In this document: positions 54,561 through 64,000 of the stretch, piece after piece
Position numbering within the stretch: the stretch's first letter is position 1
How the letters are laid out: every line of letters begins with the position of its first letter
Assembly (NCBI GenBank): GCA_963970005.1
Contig: CAXAMN010004180.1
Coordinates: 271,105 to 335,104 of the forward strand
Reading direction: 5' to 3'
Length of the DNA: 64,000 nucleotides
DNA from: Durusdinium trenchii
Lineage: Eukaryota > Sar > Dinophyceae > Suessiales > Symbiodiniaceae
Position numbers and translations under genes: made by a program
Notes under the pieces: model-generated
Told to the model about the DNA's origin: nothing
What the model saw: only the letters and a program-made list of their open reading frames with translations
Databases searched by the model: none

Positions 54561-54680
54561 AAGGGCACTCACACGTTCATTGCACTTTCATGGACTTGGT
54601 GTTTTCCGTAGCCGCTCTGCACTCTGTGGATTTGCCTAGGAGAAATGCGCTTGAGCGCCGGCCCCTGCACCACTTTAAGT
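54555..54680 (+). repeat. 3' LTR of element 2
   Basis: 126 bp, identical by eye to the 5' LTR and followed by aaaac. Confidence 0.88.
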
Positions 54681-54685
54681 AAAAC

Positions 54686-55429
54686 AAAGGATTCTTGTCT
54701 TCCTTGTTGGTTTCCTCCACCTTTTAGTTAAGAGCTGTATAATTTGGTGGACTATGGCTATATGAACATCTATCCCTTCCCCGACGCCCACGCGCTGCCC
54801 CACCTTGCAAAGCATTCGCTGGCACCTGTCAAATCACTACAGTGTAAAGCCAAACACTTTCACTTCCACTGTCAGAGTAGCTCAAAGCAAAACACATGAA
54901 ACTTTGGACGTTGGACCCCCCTTCGGCCCAGAAGGACGTCTGCACACTTGGACATCTGCACACACGCTCTGGGACCACGACCCAATTGCCCCCCACATTG
55001 GAGGTTTACGTATCAAATCGCTACAAATGGACATATCTTTTTGAGCAGTTTTGATTGTTTGATTCGGTTCCTGCCTGGGCTGGGACCGGGAGAGGAGTTT
55101 GGCCCAGAGGCAGCAACGAGCCAACAGAGTCCTCCAAACCCGTTCACAACGATCCGTTGAGATCCGTTCGCAAGTACTCAACTGCTCACTGCGTGGCTGT
55201 TGGAGAACCAATGGCATACGACCGATGGCCCCAGAGCGAAGAGAGATGTTAGGAAGAAAGATTGGAAAGAAGAAGGCGTGGAAGAAGATGTGAGTGAGAA
55301 GCAAAGGTGGTAAAGTGGTAAAGTGCAGCTTTCTACACCGGGTGCGGCTGTGGCGCTGGCACCCCACAACACACATCTTCATGTTCGACGACAGTTTTAC
55401 ACTTTCGCAACGGGAAGATAAGCCACCCG
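54686..55429. other. no recognisable feature
   Basis: I found no coding chain or repeat here. A minus-strand frame runs through much of it but lacks coding character and splice signals. Confidence 0.3.
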
Positions 55430-55502
55430 TGCCGGACCAGGGAGGATTTGAAACCCGAGACCTCGCAGGTCGAGAGCCCACAGTGTACCAAGCCAAAATG
55501 TT
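55430..55502 (-). repeat. tRNA-like sequence (possible SINE head)
   Basis: On the minus strand, GGCTTGGTACACTGTGGGCT looks like a tRNA A-box region and GGTTTCAAATCC like a B box, about 35 bases apart with a possible anticodon arm between. The T stem does not pair well, so it is a pseudo-tRNA or the head of a tRNA-derived SINE rather than a working tRNA gene. Confidence 0.35.
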
Positions 55503-55799
55503 TCAGACAGTCCGTTTGCACACTTTGGCAACCTCGGACCTGAATTTCGACGAGGCTTCACACTCCAATGCAAAACCAAAAACTCGCGTTTCACCTCAGT
55601 TTCGGACACTCGACATACACTTTCTTCCCGCAGTTTGGGTTCACTTTCGTGGCATCTCGTCGGCCCCCACGCCCAAAGAGAGAAGATGTGAAGATGTGAG
55701 AGGTGAAGATGTGATCCCCACATTTTTCTGCAAGAACCCTTCGCTCAGGCACCCAAACAGAACAAAAAAACAGAAAAAAAACAACTTAATTGGTTGTAC

Positions 55800-56079
55800 G
55801 ATGTCCGTTGAGGATCAAGTTCCAAATCAACTGACAGGAAGCGGTTGGCTTCATGCATCATATCACCAACAGCTGCATCAACCTTCACAAAAGGTTCGTC
55901 CTCAACATGTGCAAGGCATCAAAACATTTCACTAGAGAGGTGATCTGGAGACTCTCAAAAGTAATCAGCTCAAGGTGGATGGTACCCAACCAAATGGTCA
56001 TGTCGCTATGTCTATCTGCTTCAACCAAAAAAAACTTCAGGTCCCTGTTGAAGGCATTGTTCTGGAAGTTCTCGAGGTC
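55800..56079 (-). CDS. two exons of an unidentified gene
   Basis: Exon 55933-56079 has a good acceptor (tttgccttccag) and 49 codons (LENFQNNAFNRDLKFFLVEA, HSDMTIWLGTIHLELITF), ending at a GTGAAA donor. The next coding segment starts at 55900 or, more likely, about 55882 and ends at 55800 (VDAAVGDMMHEANRFLSVDL; donor GTACAA). Both read in phase 0. The intron between them would be only about 30-50 bases, unusually short, so the join is uncertain. No family is recognised. Confidence 0.45.
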
Positions 56080-57088
56080 CTGGAAGGCAAAAGCTCATGC
56101 AATGTGCTACATGAATATAGTAGCAAAATGACATCGCATTGACAATTGACAACCTGCAAGGCTCCCGAACCTCTTTGGTGAGCAACACCGCACGCGTCAT
56201 CGGCATCAAGGATACTTGTGCAGATGCACGCGCGCTCCCCTTACCTCTGCACAGGTCTTGCAAGTCAATCTGTCTAAGGCCAATCAAAACACGGAGACAA
56301 TCAATGCAACAAGCCAAATTGACTACAAACTGGTGATGTTTTGCATAAGAACTTCAAAGCTCCAAGCCCGTATGTTTTGCGACCCGCCTCCTGCAAAAGG
56401 TGGCATGTCTCAGAAACACCATAGTTCCTTGGCGCTGTCCCAGCAGGAGGGCTTATATACACTTTGGGGCCCAATTGCATTTGAGCATGGCTCAAACCAT
56501 ATTAGTTTTCTCAACTTGTTTCCTCCTCTTCGGGAGGAGCTTTGGGAGTTGATGGACACCAGGAGCTTCTTCCGTGGTTGTTCTCGGTTCCCTCTCCGCC
56601 CTCCTCTAGTTCCCAGCATCCGCCCTTGCAAAGTCTCAAGGAAAAAAGAACCACGTCACACAAGGCCACGTCATATAGCAGCGTCATGTTCCATGAAATC
56701 CAAGTGTCTGCCAAACGGTGCTGCCTCTTCTCAGGAAGCATGACCATTTCAATAGCGCTGCAGGAAAAGAACTACTAACTAGCTCCCCAATCTCGTTGGA
56801 ACTGGCATGTTTGTTTCTTGTCCTTCGGTGCAAAGAAGTCCAGGTGAGTAAAGGGGCTTTGCTTTGTCAAAAGCAGTTTCCGCAACATGGAATTCATCTT
56901 GACCGGGTTTGGTCATTCCTTCATCGCGTTTCCCGTAACCTTGTTTTCTTTAATAAGCATCCTGTTGCTGTCTGAACACAATCAACCATGTCCGTGAGAT
57001 TACACTAGTGTCCAGAATTGATGTCGACATCGCTTTTTCGGTTTTGGTACAAACATCTCGTATGTTAACATCTCGAGTAGCTTCTTAC

Positions 57089-57155
57089 CATGCTTTGAAT
57101 TGTGGTCAACAAATTTGGCGACCACAGCAACAAAGTGCACAAAATGTGAACTTGC
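57089..57155 (-). CDS. candidate exon
   Basis: A 67-base segment with an AG acceptor and a GTAAGA donor, reading HFVHFVAVVAKFVDHNSKH. Possibly part of the same gene as 55800-56079 or of the gene starting at 61713. Function unknown. Confidence 0.3.
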
Positions 57156-57609
57156 CTGTCGTGTCGTGGGTCCAAAGCCAATACAAAAGTCAGTGAACAA
57201 CGACACGTCAAAAGGAACGCCGTAAGGTATATACTGTAATCACAAGGGGCGCCAGCACGTTTCCACGAAGGGGATGGTGGAACTGAATAGAGGAAGCACC
57301 CAGGAGGGGCATGGATGGATCGACACTGCTCTATATAAAAGTTATCTAGACTTTTCACGTACAAACTACAGTGTTTGTTTCGCCGCAGTTGTTTTGAGAT
57401 CTGAACTAGCAAGTAAATGGCAACCTCCAGAAATTCCGGGAATCTCCGAGAATCATTGGGAGATTGAATGGTATTCTATATCCGCCGACCCCGGCCTAGC
57501 TGACGCCTAGGCGGGGCGGCGCCCGGGACACCGCAGGGTGAAACAGTTGCCGAGGCCAAGCAGATCCAGAGCGTTTTGCCGTGGCTCCGCTGCCTACTCC
57601 TGGAGCCTT

Positions 57610-58200
57610 GGGAGGGAGCCTCTGGAACGTGCAGCCTGTGGACTGCAGCCTTGGAACTGAGCCTCTGGAACCTGCCACCTCGGCCTGCGCCTCTTTTCTT
57701 TAGCGTCCCGAAGGCAACGCGCCAGGCGCCTTCCGGGCACCTTCAAACCCTTCCCGGCACCTTTGGCTTAGGCGCCAAGCGCACGTTTGGCCTACTCCTC
57801 CACCGCAGCCTTTGCGTCAGGCGGGAGTCTGGGGAGGGAGCCTCTGGAACGTGCAGCCCATGCACTGCAGCCTTAGAACTGAGCCTCTGGAACCTGCCAC
57901 CTCGGCCTGCACCTCTTTTCTTTAGGGTCCCGAAGGCAACGTCCAGGCGCCTTCAAAAGCTTCCCGGCGCCTTTGGCCTACTCCTGCACCGCAGCATTGC
58001 CTGCGAGGCGGGAGCGTGGGGAGGGAGCCTCTGGAACGTGCAGCCCGTGCACTGCAGCCTTAGAACTGAGCCTCTGGAACCTGCCACCTAGGCCTGCACC
58101 TCTTTTCTTTAGGATTCCGAAGGCAACGCGCCAGGCGACGTCAAGCATTTTAGCTTCAAACGCTTCCGGGAGCCTTGGGAGGGAGCCTCTGGGACCCACA
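57610..58200. repeat. GC-rich long-unit minisatellite
   Basis: Four starts of 'gggagggagcctctgg' at 57610, 57832, 58019 and 58177 (periods 222, 187 and 158). Units share 'ctgcagcc', 'actgagcctctggaacctgc' and 'ctcttttctttagg'. The plus-strand ORF 57576-58091 is the translated repeat, not a gene. Confidence 0.85.
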
Positions 58201-59031
58201 GTCCCCTGAGGCCATTTGGTCGCTCCTTTATATAAGCAGTTGTTCTGTCTTAGGTCCACGACCACCACCATTGGTGTCCACAACAGAACTATGTCCAACT
58301 TCGGTTGTTGCCTTCCTAGCCATGCTGCCTTGTCTCACAAAAAAGGGGTCGGCAGCACCAGGGCGGAGCCCTTACAATTCTGGCACTTCAATCAATGAAT
58401 TGAGGCAAAGCATGTTCTCAAAGATAGAGCCTGTGCAAGAAACCTTGAAGAATCTGTAGCCAATACACAGGATATGTGCGGACAAAGAGAACCCAGCAGT
58501 GGAACCCTTCATATGATACTGTCACCCCCAAATACATGAACAAAAAACATATATCTGTTGATTCTGATCGTGGTGTGACGGTTGTGAGATAAGCATGAGT
58601 CGAGTCATGTCAAAGCTGAAGCATGTTGAGCAGCGTTCATCACCCAAGTGAGCTGACCGCAAAAAGGAATGAACAGCAAAAACAGAAGAAACACAACCAT
58701 CCACGAACGAACCGCATCTGTCTCCTTTTCGAGCGAAACGACATGCCGCTAAGTAGTGTCAACAGGAAAGGCACAAAAAGACACCGTGGTAGCTTGAACA
58801 AAGCAAAGTAGGTGCATGAGGTCTGGAAGCCTGGGAGGTACTAGTTTGACAGCTGCAAGCTACGTGTACTGCGAGATTCACATGGATCTAAGCCCGCACC
58901 ATATCTGCACAGCCTGCTTTATTGGTTTCAAGTTTGGTGGCTAAAGGCCAGGGTATCTTGAACACTTCGGAGATCTTTCAAGGTCCGTTTGACAGATTTT
59001 CTGGTGATCTTAAATGCCATCAGCTAAGTAA

Positions 59032-59800
59032 AGCAGCCCCTGTCGATTGCCATGGTTTCGAACTCTACAAAGGGGTATCGGTCAGTGGGTGAGCTCCTAT
59101 CGGTTGTGCATAGATTGAATGTCGAAGGCGACCCTTGAGCAATTGATGCATCCATATTGCCTTTGAGCGAACGCAAAGGGAGCTTGCGTGAGACAGTCCT
59201 CTCTTCTCTAGAATTTCAGGTCAAGTGCCAACGATTTCCTAAGACTGTATTCTTGAAGGTTGAGACACAAATACATCACAATGTAAGGATTTGGATGTAA
59301 AATCGGGCTGGGCTGGGAGACTGGACTGCTCTAGGCTAGGCCGTCATTGGACAATCTTCAAACAAAGCAGGAAATAAATTCACAAACTTATCGCAACACG
59401 ATGCTACAATTGACCGGTGTGCAAAAAGCCTTTGCGAGTCAGCTAATCTAGGTGTTCAATGGAGCGAAAGCATTGGAAGCATGCTTGTGCATGGGCATGT
59501 TTCGGCATGAGCCGTTGGCAAGCACAAGGATTAAAATGCTTTGCAAAAAACATTGGGGCTGTGACTTTACCAAAAAAAAGGAATTTGCTAAAACTGAACC
59601 TCGGCTTTGTGACATTTGCTTGGCCAGTGCAGCTCACAAAGTTTGCAAAAGAACGGGCGCACCAATGCGCACCCAAATTGAGAATACAAGAATGTTTCTA
59701 GTAGAAATTCCTTGTCGAAGAATGCACAATACCAAAGCATCGCAACACGATGCTACAAATGAACCATGTGGAAGGGCGCTTGCTAATCAGCTAATCTAGG
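59032..59800. repeat. diverged copy of the 60-61.6 kb repeat
   Basis: 59032-59160 matches the start of the duplicated unit ('aagcagcccctgtcgattgc', 'gagcaattgatgcatcc'). 59450-59730 matches its middle ('ctcggctttgtgacattt', 'attccttgtcgaagaa') at lower identity. Confidence 0.75.
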
Positions 59801-59960
59801 TGGAAAGGATTCTTGCTTCCGTGAAAGGCTTGCGCAAAAGGCGGCTTGTACAAACCTTGCGCGCAGAGAGTTGAAGCATGCTTGTGCATGGGCATGTTTC
59901 GACCTGGGTGGTGACATGAGCAGTTGAAAAATTATGTTGTCGTTTTGGTCATCAGCTCAG

Positions 59961-60720
59961 TAAAGCAGCCCCTGTCGATTACCATGGTTTCAAACTCTAC
60001 AAAGGGGAATTGGTAAGTGGGTGAGCCCCTAGATCGAACGTCGAAGGAGGCCCTTGAGCAATTGATGCATCCATATGCACCTGTAGACTTTGCCCCATAG
60101 ATGCACTTGCGAAAACCTTGTGCAAACCTTGTGCAAGCGCAAAGGGAGCTTGCGCGAGATTGTCATATTTTCTGTCGAAGAAAACACAAGGATTGAACTC
60201 CTTTGCCAAGAGCACTGCAGTGGTGTGATTTGAAAGAAATATGCGGCTAAAGATGAACTTCGGCTTTGTGACATTTACTTGGCCCGAGCGCAGCTCACCA
60301 TATGTTTGCAAAATGAGGGGGTGCCAAGTCAAATTGAGATGAATGAAGGAATGCTTGTGTTTCATATTCCTTGTCGAAGAATACACTGTTAGCCGTGGTT
60401 GCCATGGAAATAGGTTGGAGGGTCATTGCATTGCTTCTGCTGCCTCTGCAGAAGCACCTTCTCAGATCTTCCTAGTGCAGAGTGGAAAGCCAACTTTGGC
60501 TCCAAGCAAATGAAACCCAACCGTACTGCTCGCAAAAGGAGCAACTCTTGATCAAACCAATCAAGGTTTTGGGAACGTGTTGGTCCTCAAACTGATTTGC
60601 AAGATTTCGGCATCATGCTGCTGCTGTGAACCAATCGTTTGCAATCCCTAATTTTACGTTCCAACATGGGCACGTGCAAATCAACCAATCTCTTCAAGGT
60701 CATTTTCTGTTTGCTGCTGG
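59961..60720. repeat. tandem duplication, copy A
   Basis: Pairs with 60933-61640 at an offset of about 971 bp. From about 60240 to 60575 the two copies are almost identical. Copy A holds about 57 extra bases near 60577-60633. Confidence 0.9.
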
Positions 60721-60932
60721 CCATTTCCTTATATATACACTGTTTAAATCAAACCTTGCACCACCTAGTCTCTTTTGTGGGGGTTAGGTTAGAATAACTT
60801 GCGTGGCCACCGGTATTGGGTCAGGCTAGTGTTGATTGCTCATTGTGTAAACTTTGCGAACTGAGTTGAAGCATGCTTGCGCACGGCATGTTGCCACATG
60901 ACCGGTGACATGAGCGGCTGAAAATTTATCCG

Positions 60933-61640
60933 TAAAGCAGCCCCTGTCGATTACCATGGTTTCGAACTCTACAAAGGGGTATCTGTAAGTGGGTGAGCCC
61001 CTATCGGTTGTGCATAGATCGAATGTCGAAGGAGGCCCTTGAGCAATTGATGCATCCATATGCACCTGTAGACTTTGCCCCACACATGAGCTTGCGTTTT
61101 GGCAAGGTTTGCAAAAGGAGCTTGCGCGAGATTGTCATATTTTCTGTCGAAGACACACGAAGATTGAACTCCTTTGCCAAGAGCACTGCAGCCGTGTAAT
61201 TTGAAAGAAATATGCGGCTAAAGATGAACTTCGGCTTTGTGACATTTACTTGGCCCGAGCGCAGCTCACCATATGTTTGCAAAATGAGGGGGTGCCAAGT
61301 CAAATTGAGATGAATGAAGGAATGCTTGTGTTTCATATTCCTTGTCGAAGAATACACTGTTAGCCGTGGTTGCCATGGAAATAGGTTGGAGGGTCATTGC
61401 ATTGCTTCTGCTGCCTCTGCAGAAGCACCTTCTCAGATCTTCCTAGTGCAGAGTGGAAAGCCAACTTTGGCTCCAAGCAAATGAAACCCAACCGTACTGC
61501 TCGCAAAAGGAGCAACTCTTGATCAAACCAATCAAGGTTTTGGGAATTGGTTTGCAATCCCTAATGTTACGTTCCCAAGATGGGCACGTGCAAATCAACC
61601 AATCTATTCAAACTCACCTTCTGTAGGTGCTGCTTGACTA
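60933..61640. repeat. tandem duplication, copy B
   Basis: Second copy of the unit at 59961. Its right end overlaps the donor end of the exon at 61618-61713, so the duplication may have started from that gene's first intron. Confidence 0.88.
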
Positions 61641-61713
61641 GATGGAACCAAGCTCCAACCGCAGGCGTGGCTTCTCTGTGTTCCACAGAACGTCCAAAGC
61701 GGCTGAAGTGCAT
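61618..61713 (-). CDS. candidate first exon of an unidentified gene
   Basis: ATG start at 61713 and 32 codons (MHFSRFGRSVEHREATPAVG, then AWFHLVKQHLQK) to a perfect GTGAGT donor. It lies 167 bp downstream, on the minus strand, of the stop of the zinc-finger exon at 61881, the same head-to-tail spacing seen elsewhere. The following exons were not identified with certainty; 57089-57155 and 55800-56079 are possibilities. Confidence 0.45.
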
Positions 61714-61880
61714 GGAAGACACACAGGGACAGAACACAAACACACAAAGCAGAGCGGGACTTGCCTCTGACTCCAAGTAATTATGCTACTCCTCATTGAG
61801 TCCCCAAGAGTCAGCCAGTTTCGGCAAGAAAAGCAATTATGCTTGGATGCAAGGTTAGCACCTTCACGAGATATGCTGTG

Positions 61881-62241
61881 TTAAATATTGGAAGTCTTGG
61901 AGAGCTTCGAACGATTCGATGACTGAGGCTGTGCTTCCTGATGACATTCGGAGTCGTGACCATTCTTGGACATACATTTAGGCATGTGTTGATCTAGACC
62001 ATGTTGAGTGAAGAAACTGGTGTGGCACTGAGCACAGGTGTACAATTGACAAGGCACTGCTGATGTGCGGGCAGGTTCAGGTGGATCAAGCTCCATGGGC
62101 TCTGCATCTGAGTGCAGCCCTTTCATCATGACTGGCATGCAAGGGAAGTGGGCCGGATCGTACGTCTGACCCATGAGGACACTGATCTGAAACAAGACTC
62201 CACAGGCATTTTTTACGAACGTCTCCGCATGACACAAATGC
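61881..62241 (-). CDS. zinc-finger protein, last exon
   Basis: A terminal exon of 119 codons plus TAA (61881-61883), with a 'cccag' acceptor and one leading base. It contains one C2HC-type finger, CAQCHTSFFTQHGLDQHMPKC (spacing C-x2-C-x12-H-x3-C counted on this string with the last His in QHMP), followed by a Ser/Gln-rich tail. The part before it is Met/Pro-rich (PAHFPCMPVMMKGLHSDAEP). A single finger could bind nucleic acid or protein; no family is assigned. A competing frame is open across the first half, so the 5' boundary is less sure than the finger. Confidence 0.5.
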
Positions 62242-63805
62242 CTGGGTACCTCTGAACTTCAATTCATCACAAAAGGGTGTGCCGGGTCTTAGAATACCGG
62301 TTGAGTGAGAGCACCTGGATGTTGCCACGGCCGAAAAGGGCTCTCAGGTGCTTCGTTGGTCTAACGTGTTTGGGCACGATGAATCAGCGTTGCAAAACAC
62401 CGATCGACGTGTGGCAGGTTAGAGATGCCGGGCACACGAGGTGCTAACTGTGATCAAGAGAGACTACAAGGTTTTGCACAGGGTGTAGGCCTGGGCAGTC
62501 TCGATCCATTTTGTGATTTGTTTGATCGGAATCAGTAGGGTCGAAAGTTCAACTGATGCTTCAGCTGAGCGAGGGCCGGCATTCCACACAGGCTTGTATT
62601 AATTCAGTGCATGCTGCAGCTACTGGCTAGTACCTTTTGTCCGGGAAGTGAGCCGAATTTAATCGCTGCAAAACGCTCAGTTCAATCAGTGTCCTTCAAT
62701 TCATAAGTTTGAGGCATTTGAAGCATGCGCCCTGGGGCATCATGCGGCATAATTGACGTGAGAATGTGCAATAGGCAATAGAGGATTCTTTCTTGGAACC
62801 CCTGCACTTGGCTCTCGCTGCTATGTCAGAGATGTGGACACAACTGTTACATGACCGTTTCACACCCAATAGAACGTGAGAGTACACCAAGCCCATGTCG
62901 CTGGCTTGTTGTGAAATGTCACACAAAGGCTCCAACATCGCAAGTTTGAGGATACCTACCTGCTGCGAAAGACGTGGTTTCTGAAGGACACGATACCTAG
63001 CTCTCAGAATTACAGTTCTCTGTTTTGTCAGCCCTGTGCAAACTCTTCGCCAGGTCGATGCGACTCAACTTTCACACAGCAACCACCCAAGGTAGGTTAA
63101 AACATGTTAAAACCAATCGCTCCAGATCGAGACAAGTCAGTGCCCTTCAAAGAGTGTGAGGCTATCTGAGTTTAAGTGACGGTCAAATCTTGTGTAGTTG
63201 CAGGTCATCAGGATTTGGTAAGTGTATTATCGTTGTCCATGTCAATCGCGTGTCTGTTTTTTACGAGTGTGTCAATTTTGGAGAAAAGTAAAAACACCTG
63301 TTTTGCCTTCGCGTGGACCACTCGGCCTTGCATGCTCAGTTGAGTCTGCTGTCGGTCACGGTGAAGCTCCGCACACTGACAACGACCGCAATTGCGAAGG
63401 TCGTTCATGCACATTGCTGCCTCTTGACACCGTTTTCAAAAGGGTGTTTTTTAATGACCGATGGTCAAAGAGCATGTAATTCCAATATCGCTTATAGATC
63501 AACAGCTTGACGGATACATGCAAATGTAGATGAGTCGTGCCTTTCAGCTTGCGCCACGAAAGAGGAGCTCGGGTCAAAACTAGGAGCCAGTCGTGGGACG
63601 TGCCGAAGGACAGGTGGGGATATACTCGCAAATTAAGACGCACCAAATGTCCGTGGATAGTGGGCATGTACCGCTTGCCAGGGTTTTATGCACGAGTTGG
63701 TGATTCCTGTCCGCGAGATTCCAGCAAGAGTAATAAGCACAGGAAAGTTCAAAGCATACAAACCAAAGATTCCAAAGTGCTTTTTCAGCCAACTGCATCT
63801 GGTAC
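62242..63805. other. no secure feature
   Basis: Presumably intron of a minus-strand gene that includes 61881-62241 and perhaps 63806-63884. I could not place exons between them. Confidence 0.3.
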
Positions 63806-63884
63806 CGCATCCACACTCGCGTCTAATGTCAAGCTCCGCAAGGAACCGTTCCCTTTCATCTTCGGGTTTCCACGACTCGTCACC
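63806..63884 (-). CDS. candidate exon
   Basis: A 79-base segment with acceptor 'ttgcaag' and a GTACC donor, reading 26 codons including DESWKPEDERERFLAELDIR and then RECGC. Charged helix; function unknown. It may belong to the zinc-finger gene. Confidence 0.35.
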
Positions 63885-64000
63885 CTTGCAATCCAAATAC
63901 AAAAAACAGAAAGTGGGACGCACATGAACAATGTCACATTCACATGCTTCATCTCTAGGTGCCCAAGTTGCCTGTGAGATGTGCAAAAGAAGCAGTAAGT

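Larger units (their letters stand above)
46490..54680 (+). mobile_element. Ty1/copia LTR retrotransposon 2 (8191 bp)
   Basis: Two LTRs of 126 bp, identical by eye, lie at 46490-46615 and 54555-54680. The flanking duplication is aaaac (46485-46489; 54681-54685); a base either way is ambiguous. Order: gag, zinc knuckle, protease, methyltransferase-like module, integrase, reverse transcriptase, RNase H, so it is a copia element. It is clearly diverged from element 1 in protein sequence and lacks element 1's C-terminal extension. Coding is broken by at least six frame changes and one nonsense codon (50216-50218). Identical LTRs point to recent insertion, which does not fit the damaged ORFs unless it moved with borrowed proteins or the breaks are assembly errors. 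Confidence 0.93.

Noticed and set aside
57576..58091. 171-codon plus-strand ORF
   Set aside because: It is the translation of a GC-rich minisatellite; units differ by non-coding-like indels.

Overview
The window looks like nuclear DNA of a dinoflagellate, plausibly of the Symbiodiniaceae type. The evidence is very short exons in long introns, many introns starting GC (at least one apparently GA) and ending AG, genes packed head to tail on one strand, dispersed CTAG-rich repeats and Ty1/copia LTR retrotransposons. Almost every cellular gene I could rebuild lies on the minus strand; both retrotransposons lie on the plus strand. Exon models were made by hand from splice sites and reading-frame phase, with no transcript data.

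Layout: 1-418 is an assembly gap, then a 22-bp tandem repeat and repeat-rich DNA. 4708-11705 (minus) is a complete 14-exon gene for a family I soluble inorganic pyrophosphatase with an N-terminal signal peptide plus an Arg-rich second segment, as expected for plastid import. 11799-15610 (minus) is the 3' end of an unrecognised gene whose 5' exons may reach 27.6 kb; if so, retrotransposon 1 (17048-25192) sits antisense in one of its introns. 27651-30556 (minus) is a complete 6-exon gene for a 183-residue unknown protein, and 30663-30818 is the last exon of the next gene upstream. 31.4-34.2 kb is a cluster of degenerate tandem units. 34262-45162 (minus) carries a long gene with coiled coil, ankyrin repeats and a dynein-AAA-like segment. 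Retrotransposon 2 fills 46490-54680. The right end has scattered minus-strand exons, a minisatellite (57.6-58.2 kb) and a 0.7-kb tandem duplication (60.0-61.6 kb).

The two retrotransposons are the most interesting part. Each has two identical short LTRs (180 and 126 bp), a 5-bp target duplication and almost the same primer-binding site, yet their coding regions are frameshifted. Both carry, between protease and integrase, an extra module with motifs resembling an S-adenosylmethionine-dependent (C5-type) methyltransferase. Element 1 also carries, fused after RNase H, a C-terminal extension with two hydrophobic segments, a coiled coil and a Cys/His cluster. Both ORFs end at a stop codon inside the 3' LTR.

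Neighbouring minus-strand genes are separated by only about 55-170 bp from stop codon to next start codon, which fits dinoflagellate polycistronic transcription with trans-splicing. I saw no rRNA, no convincing intact tRNA, no CRISPR array and no bacterial-type promoter or operon.
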